A stretch of DNA of 64,000 nt, from positions 62,001 to 126,000 of the forward strand of contig JAQGEQ010000296.1 of the NCBI GenBank assembly GCA_034620365.1, in the 5' to 3' direction. Numbering within the stretch: position 1 is the first letter of the stretch; each line of letters starts with the position of its first letter. Position numbers and translations under genes: made by a program. Source of the stretch: Pegea sp. RAD2-039. Its lineage: Eukaryota > Chordata > Thaliacea > Salpida > Salpidae. Positions 11,447-24,374 of this stretch are shown piece after piece. The notes below the pieces were generated by a model. The model was not told the origin of the DNA. It saw only the letters and a program-made list of their open reading frames with translations, and did not search any database.

Positions 11447-13012
11447 CTTTTTTTATTTATTCAACGTCTCTTATAGTGAACAAAATCAAATATTACGAAC
11501 AATTATCTAATGACAAAAGAAGAGATGGAAGATATCAGAATGAACAGATGTAAATCTGGTACTAGTGGTTAGAGAGTTTGAAGATCAGAATAACTAGAAG
11601 AAGAAGTCATATTTTGATCTTAATGAGATGGAAGATATCAGAACAAACAGATGTAACTCTGATACAAGTTGTTAGAGAGTTTGAAGATCAGAAGAATTAA
11701 AAGAATCATATTTTGATCTTTAAAAGAAGAGATGAGAAGACATCAGAACGAACTGATGTAACTCTAGAGTTTGAAGAATAATTGGAAGATGAAATCATGT
11801 TTTGATCTTCAAAAGAAGAGATAACGAGTGACTGTTATTAAAGTCAACAGCTCTTATACCAAACCAAATCTTGTCAGCAAAGAGATAATTGAAAAGTTAG
11901 AAGCTTTAAAATTTAAAGTTAATATAGAAACACTATAGCAGTAGAAATTAAAATAGAGATAAAAATGTACTATATAGAAAATAGGAAAAATAATTGATCA
12001 AATTTGTATCTCTTTTATCAGACTCTAATGAAGTGAATGAAGGTTCTACTTTTAATTTAAAAAGATATAAGAAGACAAACCTTGTTTGCTTTTTGCCATT
12101 TCATAGATTTTCAAAGAATCTCCCTTTCTAGATGTTCTTTAAATACAGATTAATATAAATAAATAAGACATATTACTTAAATTATTATATAAACTATTTA
12201 TTAACTTATTAAAATATAATCAAAAGTGAATATTAGGTTATTATCTGAAATACAGTAACATATATTACAGATCATTTTTGCTTTTTGTAAAAAGCAGTTT
12301 TTAGCAAATTTTAAATCAAATAAACATTTTGATGAAAAACTTTTTATTAAAATTAAAAACGTGAAAAAAAAAACGATTTATTTATTTTACATCACACTTC
12401 AAAATGTTTATCAAGTTGGAAATATGAAAACAAAATAAGTTTTTTGTAATTTTCTAAAGCGGATTAACAAAACTGAAATTACTTATCAATTGTAAACCTT
12501 CTTTCTAAACAGCTGCAATATAAACTTTTTTTGTATTTATTATATTTAAACTTTATACATTAATTAAATTATTGATAAATTAATATTCGAAATAAAAGAA
12601 ATAAATTATTTTGTAAAATAAACAGATTGTTTTAATAAATAAAAGTTTTTTCTACTTTGTATAAGCAACCAAATTTATTTAGGTTAAAAATTGATTAGTT
12701 AAGTTAACATTTTGTGATTTGTTAATAATAGTTTAACTTTTCAGATTTGATAATTTTTAAGATAAATTAAGTGAATAGAAAACATAAATGAAATTCTGGT
12801 AAAATTTTTGTAGGTAAATTTTAAGTTGAAATTTTCGTCAATATTTAAATGTTTTAAAGAAATCCTTTGGAATCAAATCTTTTATTTTCTTTTTTATTTT
12901 TGAAACATTTTTAATTTTTTAATATCTTTTTAAACTTAAAATTGATAATGAAGTTTATATTATGCATCATAAAAGGTTTCTTTTAAAATCAGTAAGATAT
13001 TTGAAAAAAAGG
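11447..13012. other. Region upstream of the aquaporin, with a 100-bp repeat
   Basis: No gene supported. Three imperfect ~100-bp direct repeats lie at 11517-11820 (units contain AGAGATGGAAGATATCAGAA and AGAGTTTGAAGATCAGAA); a further copy in inverse orientation is near 41130-41230. The missing aquaporin N-terminal exon may lie here. The rest, about 12100-13012, is AT-rich with no recognisable signal. Confidence 0.65.
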
Positions 13013-14602
13013 GCGTCATAGGGTTAGGACAACTTTCTGTTCTCTTTTTAATGATTTAAACAAAAATATAAACTTCGTTTTTTGCCAGACTAACAAGACC
13101 CTTCTACACGGGGTTTATGGACTTTTCCATTCGCAAGTATGTGTCTACCTGGGCTCGAACCCGGGACCTTTAGAGTGGTAGGCGGATGTAACAAACACAC
13201 AGATAATTTGGGTTGTGACAACGATTACATCAAATGTATCAGACGAGTAAAAACTCCTCATCTAAAAACCAGTTTAAAGTGCGAAGGACACTAACTTGTT
13301 AAAATTGATTTAAGAATAGAAGAGTCAAGATCTTCATCTTCATCAGATTGAAAGATTGTCATCCTGTTCTTCATCAAGACACACTCTCTCACCATATTTG
13401 TAAGATAAGAGAGTTTTTGAGGATTAATTACTTCAGGACGTTGTGGAGTCATCTTCTGTTCTATAAGATTACCAGATTTGGATCATAAATCTTTTGAAAC
13501 TTCAAACTATAAATAAAGATTACCATCCATCAAATCAGAAATTAGTTCTTCTGTAAGATGATTTTTATGATAAATAGAAGCTAATATAGAAGCCCAACCA
13601 CCAGATGAAGCAAATATAACAACTGGTATTGACTTTTTCAACATCAAATAAATCGTCTAAAAAATGGATAATTTAAATTTCAGCAAATATTTACTAAAAT
13701 CAATTTCTACCTTTAAGGACTTTTCACCACCTTGTAATAATAAACCAACATTTAAGGATTTTTCGTCTCTTTGTTCATTTCCTGAAATTAATTTTCAGTA
13801 AAAAATATGATTTAGTTAATATTTTCAACAAATAATGTACAACAACTACCATTTCTTCATTTATTTTGTCATTCATCCACAACTTCAGTTTTATTTTCAC
13901 CTCTGCAGTGTTATTATTACTTAAGACCTTTTCATTATCTTTCTGCTCATATAGTTTTGCCTACAGTTATTTGTTGAATAAATACAAAGTTTTTTTATAA
14001 GCCAACTTTCTTTGCAGTTTTATTTGGTTTTTATATTTCAAGTTGGCAATTTGAACCAACTGGCTATTAAAATTAAACTTAATATTTCTGGTTTAAGTAA
14101 AACTTGTTTTTGTTCGCTATAAGAGCTGTAAATTCATCATCTTCAGTCGTATTTTGAATAAAATAAAGAAATGTGTAAATGAAGAATTTTAGGACTTTTT
14201 CAAAACTTGTTTTTATAGAATTCCAATACCCATAACCCAAAATGACCCTCAACCAACTCTGAGACAGAAATGCGGCCCTCAACCACCTCTGAGACAGAAA
14301 TAAGTACCTGAACCAACTCTGAGACAGAAATGCAGCCCTCAACCACTTTTTGGACTAAAATAAGGACCCCAACCACCTCTGAGACAGAAACGCGACCCTC
14401 AACCACTTCTGAGACTGAAATAAGGACCTCAATTTTTATATTCAAAAACTCAAAATTGAGATTTCGAAAATCTATATTTTCCAATTTACTTATTTTCTGT
14501 AAATTTTCAGATTTTTTTATAGATAAAAATTTATAATTCTATAATTATCATTAATTACATTTTTATCTAAAATAACTTTTCAAATTATCCATGAAAGCTT
14601 TT
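13013..14602 (-). pseudogene. Partial duplicate of TRPM2-like intron/exon block
   Basis: Near-identical to 4020-5895 of copy A and 21030-22925 of copy B. It contains the exon with IEQKMTPQR (about 13470-13315), the exon with [12 protein letters not shown] (about 13660-13520), the B-box-bearing repeat at 13020-13310 and a short form of the 30-bp minisatellite (about 6 units against 15-16 in the full copies). It stops abruptly inside the LEAFIG exon at about 14602. Lacking the rest of the gene, it is a duplicated fragment. It lies just 3' of copy B. Confidence 0.85.
14245..14435. repeat. 30-bp minisatellite, locus 2 (short)
   Basis: About six degenerate units of the same 30-bp repeat, inside the partial TRPM duplicate. 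Shorter than its counterparts at 5262-5725 and 22265-22755, which shows rapid copy-number change. Confidence 0.92.
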
Positions 14603-14950
14603 AAGATTTAAAATTCAAAAGATTCATTAAGATTCAAGATTCAAATTTCTACCATTTAAAATTCTTTATAATTCAAAATTCGTCTAAAAATAACTTCTAA
14701 AACCTTTTATAAAACAAAAATGGTTAGAAGCAAAACAAAATTAAAAAGTTTAATCAAATCTTTTCGAAAAAACTTTTCTAAAATCAATTTTAATTACATG
14801 AAAAATGTAAACAAAATTTTCAAAAAGATCCATTTAAAAACAATTTAGTTGTTTCAATTTATTTACAATATAAAATAAAACATCATTATATAAAATCTGA
14901 AAAAATTTCAATTTTTCAAATCTCGATATAATTGCAATAAGTAGAATCTT

Positions 14951-17900
14951 CTAGAAGTAAGCATTGTGTCTTTCAGCAACCAAACTGAGATATTCTTGAT
15001 GACTTGCAAATAACTTCAGTTTTCTTTCAACTCTCTTCCATTCAGCTTTACAAGCACCTTCACCAGGCTAAAAATAAAAAGATTGATTTTGTAAACTAAA
15101 AGTTTATCGTCAAGCAATCTGTTTCCATGACAACTCCGTAGATTAGAATCAAATATCAGAAAAGTTTTTGCCGCATATGTAATTGTGTTTTCAACTTTTG
15201 TGGAAATTTTATTTTTATTTTTTTTGGAGATTATTTAGTTTTCGACTAATCATTAATTCGTGGATTTTCTGCGAGTCAAGGTGCTAAATAAAATCGCGTT
15301 TTATCATTTGAGGCTTGTAATAAAGTAACTTTTCTTCAAACCAAAACTTTAAAAACTTTTTATCATCATCTAACGGAAAGTTTTAAAATTTTTGCCGTTT
15401 TTTGAATCGAAAATATTTTTGTGAAAATCGAAAAACTAGGAAGACCTCTAATAAGATGTTTTCAAAGATTGTTCCGTCTCCATCATGATAATTCATCACT
15501 AGAGTCTCTACCCATGATAAATCTGTGTTTCGGAAATCATCACAATATCCTCTAAAAATCTGTAAGAAGATAAGATCAGAAGAAGATCAGATCTCATCAA
15601 AATTACCTCAACTCCTTCAAATTTCAGAAAAAATTTCACTTTTTGCATCATTTCATTTTCATCTTGATTATTTCTACTTTTAATTTTCACTTCTTCAACA
15701 AATTTGTTTCTTAAAGTCTCTGATATACTCTGTCCTGGGTTCACCATTCCCTAAAAAAAAAAAAAATAATATTTTGATTTAATTAATAATTATTATAAAT
15801 TCTACAAAAATTAAAATTTTTAAACAAAATGGTCGATTTCAAATATGGCCCACCCCAGGAATGGCCCAATCATTACTACTACTTCTCAAAATGGCCACAA
15901 ACTCCAAAACTGGTTTTTCCTCGATGTGGACCACCTTTCCACCTTCGTCCCGTTCCCATCTGGTCACAATCGGGTCAGCAGCGTGGTTTGGACCATATCG
16001 TCCCAGCAAACCACGACCAGTTAGTCCAGTCCGTCCACGCGGGTTTCTGTTGATCAAATCTGTTTACTTTGGTCCTAAAATAGTGGACACTAACCTGGGC
16101 AGGAAATCGACAATTTGATATTTGCCCAAGTGACTGGTCCGGTCCACATTAAATCGATAGTCAAAGTTGTTGAAAATCAGTGACACTTGTCTGGCTTTGG
16201 TAGAAGTGGACAGCTCTGTATCGGCCCATTCGTTGTTTTGTAAGATAATTTGGTCAGTGTAGTAAGGTGGTTGGTAGGTGGGCCACGGCACCTGTCCACT
16301 AAACATCAAAACGCGATTTAATGACGTCATCATCTTACCGTCCATGAGACTAGATGGTCAGGAACTTGGAGACGATGTTGGGTTTCTCCAGGGTAAGGAC
16401 TTGTCCGTGATTTGATATGAACTGAAACAAGTAAAAAGTTTTGAAAGAAAAAATTGAATTGTGAAGTTTAAAAAAAAAAGTTAAAAAATGTTGAAATCCA
16501 AAAAAGTTGAAATCCAAAAAAGTTGGAATCCAAAAAAGTTGGAATCCAAAAAAGTTAAAAACCAAAAAAGTTAAAAACCAAAAAGGTATGAAATTTTATA
16601 AAGATTATCACTTGGGTTTGGAGATATTTTAGGAATTGTAGAATTATCTCGAAGAGCTGAAATAATCCACTGAACAGCCTCAGAATTGATCTTCAAATTT
16701 TCTTCAATATTTTTCATTTTTTTTTTCATCTTTTTTTTATCTTCTTTTATCTTTTTCTGAATCGAATCTAACGATCTCATGATCATGTCCAATCTACAAA
16801 AATGTCGTCATCACATCTACAATGACGTCATCTAACGGTCACCTTTTGTCGATTGTGATTTGTATATTAAGATCGAGTCTTTCAGGAGCTAATGAGTTGT
16901 AGACATCGACATTCCATTTAATCCAAAGTTTTAAAGAAGTTTCGTCTTCGGGAAAGACATTACGCTCTTAATGAAAAGATTACAAAAGTTAAAACCCAAA
17001 AAAGTTAAAACCCAAAAAAGTTAAAACCCCAAAAAATTTAAATCCAAAATAGTTGAAACCTAAAAAAGTTAAAACCAAAAAAAGTTGAAACCCAAAAAAG
17101 CTAAAATCTTACTAAAATCATCGTAGATTACTCTACTCCTCATCGGATTGAGTCTTCTCATCTTCCGGTATTGTTTCCGCGATTTTTTCATCAAAAAACG
17201 GATGAAACGATGAATATGTGAGAAAATACTGAGAGGAGTAGGTAGAGTTGGACGATAATAATATTCAAGAGCTAATTCATATAATTGCCGTTTCCAAATT
17301 CGATCAGAATTTTCAATTAAATTATCAAAAGAATATCTAAATGACAAAAATGGTCGTTTTCAGTTTTGCGCGAAAATTTGAAGTTTTCATTGAAATTTAT
17401 TTAATTTTAATTTCATTTATTAATAACTAATTTAGAATAAAAAAAAATCAGATCAATTTCTCACGTAAACATCGCGATCAGAAGATTAAGTAAAAGGATA
17501 TTGGCGAAAAGAAGATATATTGCTGAGATGACGGGGACAGCCGCTTGCTGCTGAGGACATCTATTAGATCCAGATAAAATTTCAGATTCAATCTCGGAGC
17601 AAACAAATTGATCATCATCTTGAAAAAAATTTGGGCCATTTTTGAAAAAGCCATTTTAGTTCTGACTAACTTGGATTATAAATAATCTCATCTAGGAATA
17701 ATTCTCCGTAAATAGTCCAATAAGGTCGATTAAAGACGCCCATCAAAGCAGTTCCAATCCTATTTTCATCTGGATAAAGAAGAGCTTGCCGGACTACACC
17801 ATATGAAATCAGGAAGACAGCAAGGATGAAAAAGAACAGAAAAAGATCCCTAACCTAAAAGAAACTGAATGTTCACGGCCAGTTTTGTAAGAAGTCATTT

Positions 17901-20900
17901 TCGTCGTTTCGATAGATTTTAACTTAAATTTTAAAATTTTAAATTTTTTCGATTTTTTAAAATCAATTTTTTGAAAGTACTTTTTGGAAATAATTCAAAA
18001 TTTTTTAAACAAACCATTTTTCCGACCATAATAATAGTCGGTCCTAAAGTTCGAATTTTTGCGAATATATGCAGTAAACGGATACAATAAATTGAAAAAG
18101 ATGTACACAAGATAATTCTACAAGCATTCATGGAATAAAATCTGTCAAAATACACGACTGTGATTGGCTGAAATATTAACCAATGAAAATACCTTAAAAT
18201 AAAACCAATTAAATATAAGATCAAACCAAAAGCATCTAATTTATTCCAAGAATTTCTAATCCATATTTGAAATCTTTTTGATAAACTTTTGTCGCGTTTT
18301 CGTTCTAAGATCTACAGATGATTTTAAAATACAGATTCGAGATTTTTTAAAGATATACCTCATTAACTTCATCACTTGCTAAAATGATGATCCAAATTAG
18401 AAGGATTATTTCAAAGATTGAAAGACTTCTTGGTGATGTTTTTAAGTTAAAGAGAAGAACAATTGAAAAAAGTGATAAAAAAATCTGAAAATTTTTTGAA
18501 ATAAATTTTTTTGGGGGATTTTTGGGATATAAATCTGACCATATAGAAAAACGTGTTGAGACCAAATCGAACTAAAGGAGATGTGTAGAAGTTGTAAATC
18601 TTACTTCGATAACTTTCATCTCTTCTTCTTGTAATTCCATTTTCTTCATCTGAAAAAAAAGTAATTTTTAAATTACAATTTTTAAATAATTCCATTTAAA
18701 ATTCAAAAATTACAAATGACGTCACAAGTTATGACGTCATCACATTCACCATGATGATCATTTGGTTTGAAATTGATGATGAAGGGAATAAAAGGAGGAC
18801 ATATAGATGATAGAAAGATGTTAAATGCAAAAGTTTCATCACTGATAGGTCCTCTCCAAATATCCGCAACAACTCTTTGTACTGACGAATGAGCAATCAA
18901 ATCCTAAGATACAAAAATGTATTTTTACGATAATGGTGTTTTACGATATTGGCTTTTTATAAAAATGTTTTTTTTTATAAAAATTGATTTTTACAAAATT
19001 GATTTTTACAAAAACGGCTTTTTACGATAATGGCTTTCTACTAAAATGGCTCGTTTCATCAATGAATTTTTACAGAAATAATAAGAAAATATTTACGATG
19101 TCTTTTGAGTCGGTGATGAAATTGAGGCAAGTTAGATTTCCCCATTTCCTCAAACTTCTAGTTAATAAACAGCAAGTCTTCTTCTCATCTTTATCAAAAC
19201 ACTCATCTAGAAGACCGATTGTCAATTGTTTGTAATGAGAACAATTTTCCGAAGCTGTTTTCTGAATTAAAAAAAAATCGAAAAAGAATTCCAAAAATGA
19301 ATTTTTTTAGGAAAACATCTGATTTTTTTTTGGGGGGGGGGGGCCAAAATAATGTCTATTTATGGATTTTATGAAAAGTGAAAGTTTTCTTTAATTGATA
19401 AAAAGTATTTTTTTAATTTAAAAACAAAACTTATTTCCCGAAACATTTTCCGAAAAGGGAATTTCCCGAAGATGAACATTTTTTTCAATTTTTCATTTTT
19501 TGGGGAAACACCGAAAAAATACTTTTTTTATCTGCAAACTTCAGGGGAAACCCCAGATATGAAATTTTTGCGATTTTGCAAAAATTAATATCTTTTTTTG
19601 GAAATTTATTGAGTTTTCATCACTCACATCTTCTTCCTGATTCCGGAACTTAGAGATCGATTTTAAGATCCGAAAAGCAGCTGCTGAAGCTGAAACTTGA
19701 TCTGGAACCATCTTCCAGATTACTAAAGACATTTTCATCCGATTGAAGATCAAAGAAAGGAAGAAAAGCTCAATGAAAGTGTTGAACTAAAAAAGTTTCA
19801 AATTATGATTTTAAAACGATTTTTTTTGTATTTTTTGGAACTTTTAATTTTAATAAATTATATTTTCAATTATCTTTTAAAACTTGTCTATTTTAAACAA
19901 AAACTTTCCAACAAACACTTACAAATACCACAAATATATTTTATATCTCAAAAAATTGCTTATAAAAATTGTGTTAAAGAGTTTTCAGTTTGTATATAAT
20001 AAAAAAATAATTATAATTAATTATTCTCTAAAATCAAGATAATTTTTTTAAGATTTATCTCAATTGTGATTGCTACAAATTGCTAATATAAAATATTTTT
20101 AAAGTTTAAAATTTATAAAAATTATCGCTGCTAGATGGCGCTAGAAACGATAAAAGTTTTGAATTAAATAATAAAAAAATAATTAAATTTCTATTTTAAC
20201 TTATACAGTTTTTCTATTCTTTTCATATCAATTAAATTAGAAGACATAAAAACATGTTTCATAAAAGCAATAGCTAAAAGAATTTGCTAGCTAAAGCCAT
20301 TAGTTGAATAAAATAACTACAAAGTAGAAAAAGAAATTTAAAATTAATTTAATAGAAATTTGAAATAACTTACATTTTGTGAATTATTTATTTCTTCGTT
20401 ATATTCTGCTAAAACTGGATAATTTGATATAAAAGCTCTTCCTAGCAACTTCTTCTTAATTCTATTAAATATTCAAAATCTCCTTCTCAAAAATATTCTA
20501 AACTTACCGAATTAAATGAGTAATCCTAATCTCTTCATCATCATTTAAACCAGATAAATGATTAAAAAATGTTGTGTCTTCTACGAGATTAAGAATCTTT
20601 GTATAAATCTCTAAAAGATTATTATAACTTAATGAAAATTGAACTTGATAATCTAGAAATAATTCTACAAACTCATGTTGATCCTACAAATAAATAATAG
20701 AATCAAATAAAAAGTTTTAAACTTTTGTATATTTACTTCAATAAATGCATCAACTAAATGTTTCTGTAAAGAATCCCAACTCGGAAATCTATCTTCTTCA
20801 AAGATGTATTTGCGAGCAATATCTCCTCGGTTCCAAGCAAGACACAGCTTCAGTTGCTCTTCGACAAGAGAATCATCTTTAAAATTAAACAATTAAAATT

Positions 20901-23900
20901 AATTTTTATTTCTTACAAATTTTTTTAAAGAAAATTTTGGGTTTGTTTATTCAAAGAGCTTTTTATTTGACAATTGAGTTTTCTTTTGAATATTTTCATT
21001 TTATTGTGAAGAAAATTCTGTTTTCTTATATTTAAGGTTAGGACAACTTTCTTTCCTATTTTTAATGATTTAAACAAAAGTATAAACTTCGTTTTTTGCC
21101 AGACTAACAAGACCCTTCTACCCGGTTTTTATGAACTTTTCCATTCGCAAATATGTGTCCACCTGGGCTCGAACCCGGGACCTTTAGGGTGGTAGGCGTA
21201 TGTGACAAACAGACGGACAACTTAGGGTTGTGACAATTTGATTACATCAAATGTATCAGACGAGTAAAAACTCCTCGACTAAAAACCAGTTTAAGGTGCT
21301 GAAGGACACTAACTTGTTAAAATTGATTTAAGAATAGAAGAGTCAAGATCTTCATCTTCATCAGCTTGAAAGATTGTCATCCTATTCTTCATCAAGACAC
21401 ACTCTCTCACCATATTTGTAAGATAAGAGAGTTTTTGAGGATTAATAACTTCAGGACGTTGTGGAGTCATCTTCTGTTCTATAAGATTACCAGATTTGGA
21501 TCATAAATCTTTTGAAACTTCAAACTATAAATAAAGATTACCATCCATCAAATCAGAGATTAGTTCTTCTGTAAGATGATTTTTATGATAAATAGAAGCT
21601 AATATAGAAGCCCAACCACCAGATGAAGCAAATACAACAACTGGTATTGACTTTTTCAACATCAAATAAATCGTCTAAAAAATGGATTGTTTAAATTTCA
21701 GCAAATATTTACTAAAATCAATTTCTACCTCTAAGGACTTTTCACCACCTTGTAATAATAAACCAACATTTAAGGATTTTATGCCTCTTCGTGAACGTTG
21801 ATTTCCTGAAATTAATTTTCAGTAAAAAATATGATTTAGTTAATATTTTCAACAATTGATGTACAACAACTACCATTTCTTCATATATTTTGTCATTCAT
21901 CCACAACTTCAGTTTTATTTTCACCTCTGCAGTGTTATTATTACTTAAGACCTTTTCATTATCTTTCTGCTCATATAGTTTTGTCTACAGTTATTTGTTG
22001 AATAAATACAAAGTTATTTTATAAGCCAACTTTCTTTGTATTTTTATTTGGTTTTTATATTTCAAGTTGGCAATTTGAACCAACTGGCTATTAAAATTAA
22101 TTATAATATTTCTGGTTTAAGTAAAACTTGTTTTTGTTCGCTATAAGAGCTGTAAATTCATCATTTTCAGTCGTATTTTGAATAAAATAAAGAAATGTGT
22201 AAATGAAGAATTTTAGGACTTTTTCAAAACTTGTTTTAATAGAATTCCAATACCCATAACCCAAAATGACCCTCAACCATCTCTCAGACAGAAATGCGGC
22301 CCTCAACCACCTCTGAAACATAAATGTAGCCCTGGACCACCTCTGAGACGGAAATGCGGCCCTCAACCACCTCTGAAACATAAATGCAGCCCTCAACCAC
22401 CTTTAGGACAGAAATGTGGCCCTGGACCACATCTGACAGAAATAAGGAACTCAACCACCTGTAAGACAGAAATAAGGACCTCAACCACCTCTAAGACATA
22501 AATGTGGCCCTCAACAACCTCTGAGACAGAAATGCTGCCTTGAACCACCTCTGAGACAGAAATTCGATCCTCAACCACCTCTGAGACAGAAATAAGGACC
22601 TCAACCACCTCTGAAAAATAAATGTGGCCCTCAACCACCTCTGAGACAGAAATGCTGCCCTCAACCACCTCTGAGACTGAAATAAGGACCTCAGCCACCT
22701 CTGAAACATAAATGTGACCCTTGACCACCTCTGAGACTGAAATAAGGACCTCAATTTTTATATTCAGAAACTCAAAATTGAGATTTCAAAAATCTATATT
22801 TTCCAGTTTACTTATTTTCTGTAAATTTTCAGTTTTTTTGTATAAATAAAAATTTATAATTCTATAATTATCATTAATTACATTTTTATCTAAAATAAAT
22901 TTTCAAATTACCGATAAAAGCTTCTAGACTTGCTCGAAAACTGATCTCTTTTCCAAAACTTCCTTCCGATCCATCGTCCACAAGAATGAAATGAGAGTGA
23001 TCCTTATTAAGAAGAGCTGATCCTATAGGAGGTTTCTCCATTGGATACTGAGCATTCTGAATTATGCAAATTAGTTTGAAGTGACTAAAATGGCGTTTTC
23101 TGAAAATGGCCTACTTACCGCGTTTATATCATTTCGTGAAGTTATAAGAAGTTTGTGGCGATTATGAAGCGTTCCCCAAGTTGCTATGCCAACAGCGATT
23201 ATCTGCAAAATTATTTTTTTTTGTCAAATTTTTAATTTTAATCAGAAAATTTTTTTTTATCAGTATGTTGAGTTTTTGTCTAATTTGAAAAACTTTTGGA
23301 TGCTGTTAATCATCCTGAAGATCTTTGGATGTTGATCTTAAAGACTTTTTAAAGATCTTCATTCAAAAGATCAATCATCTTAAAATTTATCAAAAATATC
23401 CAAAAACTTTCACTACTTTTTGAGATTCATTATTGACATGAGAATATTCATTAACAGCTCTTCCGACGTGATACATAACTCCACTATCAGTTCCTCCGGA
23501 TAGAATCCAAGATCCTAAGAGCAGATGACGTCATCGATCAACTAAATGACGTCACAAAACTCACCTGTACTTTGAGCTGCTTTAATAAGATTTTTACTAA
23601 AAGATCTCATTAGATTGTCGTTCATATTAAAATTAGCGGCGCTTCCGGTCACAGAGATGATTAACTTCGGTGTTCGAAGTCCCCATTTCTCTCTCATATA
23701 CCGGAAGACGAGTTCCGGTTCAGTTTTACTACCAATACGAATATACTGAAAAAAAATTTGAAAATTTATTAAAGAATTTTGACTATTTCTCTGATAGCAC
23801 GATGGTTAAGCGGTAGGAATTTTGTCTGCTGCGTTGGAGGTTCGGGTTCGATTCCCGACTGATGCAAGGTATTTTTTAAGCAAAAATTTGATGAAAATAA

Positions 23901-24374
23901 ATTGTTGAAAACTACTAAGCAAATAATTTTAGTAAATTATTAATTAGTCATTCAATATTATTACCTGAAAACTTTATGTATTTTTATATGAGTGTTTGTT
24001 GAGAGAAAATATTTAAAGCTGAGCATAAAAGAACAAAACATTTTGATCTGGATTTAAAATATTTAAACAATTTTTCAAGCTTTTCAAAATACCAAAAGAA
24101 CAAAACAAAAACTTTTTGGCCAAAAATGAAATAAAAGTAATATGCAATTAGAATAAAGGGAACTTCTTTTGATCTATAATTTTAAGTTTCAAATAGATAT
24201 AATAAATTTGAAGGTTTTGATTTATCAATTTTATAATTATTGATCCAAAAAATTATTTTATAAAATTTTATAAAAACTAACTTTGGAAACACTTTCTTTT
24301 GATCCGACAAACTGAACTTGTCCATAAGCATTAGTTGGAGTCACGCCATCAGATAGCTTGATTTCAGACTCCAT
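14951..24374 (-). CDS. TRPM2: TRPM2-like cation channel with NUDT9-type Nudix domain, copy B (complete)
   Basis: Complete minus-strand gene of about 27 exons, ATG at 24374 and TAG at 14951. Exon order matches copy A: SLOG/MHR region (about 23746-21540), MHR3/4 (20878-19100), transmembrane region (18900-17480), TRP helix (about 17340-17115). Copy B also shows the C-terminus. A lysine-rich coiled-coil exon (about 16795-16605) ends in [12 protein letters not shown], like the TRPM2 C-terminal coiled coil. A NUDT9-H domain follows: SRTSPYPGE (about 16420), [12 protein letters not shown] (about 16285), [20 protein letters not shown] (about 16055), DWAIPG (about 15850), the Nudix box (about 15750-15690), [20 protein letters not shown] (about 15540) and [19 protein letters not shown] before the stop. 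In TRPM2 this domain binds ADP-ribose to open the channel. It resembles soluble NUDT9 more than human TRPM2 does. The Nudix box REFxEE is NKFVEE here. The SL-type acceptor lies at 24391, 17 nt before the ATG. Function is inferred from family. Confidence 0.92.
16490..17105. repeat. Two short-period repeat arrays in TRPM2-B introns
   Basis: Arrays of CCAAAAAAGTTGAAAT-type units at 16490-16590 and 16985-17105, separated by the coiled-coil exon and the exon at about 16975-16840. Only the second has a counterpart inside the window in copy A (172-305). Confidence 0.82.
18905..19060. repeat. Short repeat array (ATGGCTTTTTACGAT) in TRPM2-B intron
   Basis: About eight imperfect units around TGGCTTTTTACGATAA. 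The copy A counterpart (2115-2180) has only two or three, so the array expanded after duplication. Confidence 0.8.
22265..22755. repeat. 30-bp minisatellite, locus 3 (TRPM2-B intron)
   Basis: About 16 units of the same repeat at the position equivalent to locus 1. Unit variants differ from locus 1 (more CATAAATGTGG-type units), so the two arrays have diverged or been partly rewritten since the gene duplication. Confidence 0.94.
23797..23870 (+). tRNA. tRNA-like sequence antisense in TRPM2-B intron (probable pseudo-tRNA)
   Basis: Duplicate of the element at 6759-6832. A and B boxes are both unchanged (one change just outside the A box), consistent with copying as part of the segmental duplication. 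Confidence 0.5.

Noticed and set aside
15829-16118. Plus-strand frames of 74 and 85 codons
   Set aside because: Antisense to the NUDT9-H exons of TRPM2-B, which explain the higher GC here.
22097-22754. Overlapping repetitive open frames
   Set aside because: Minisatellite locus 3 within a TRPM2-B intron.
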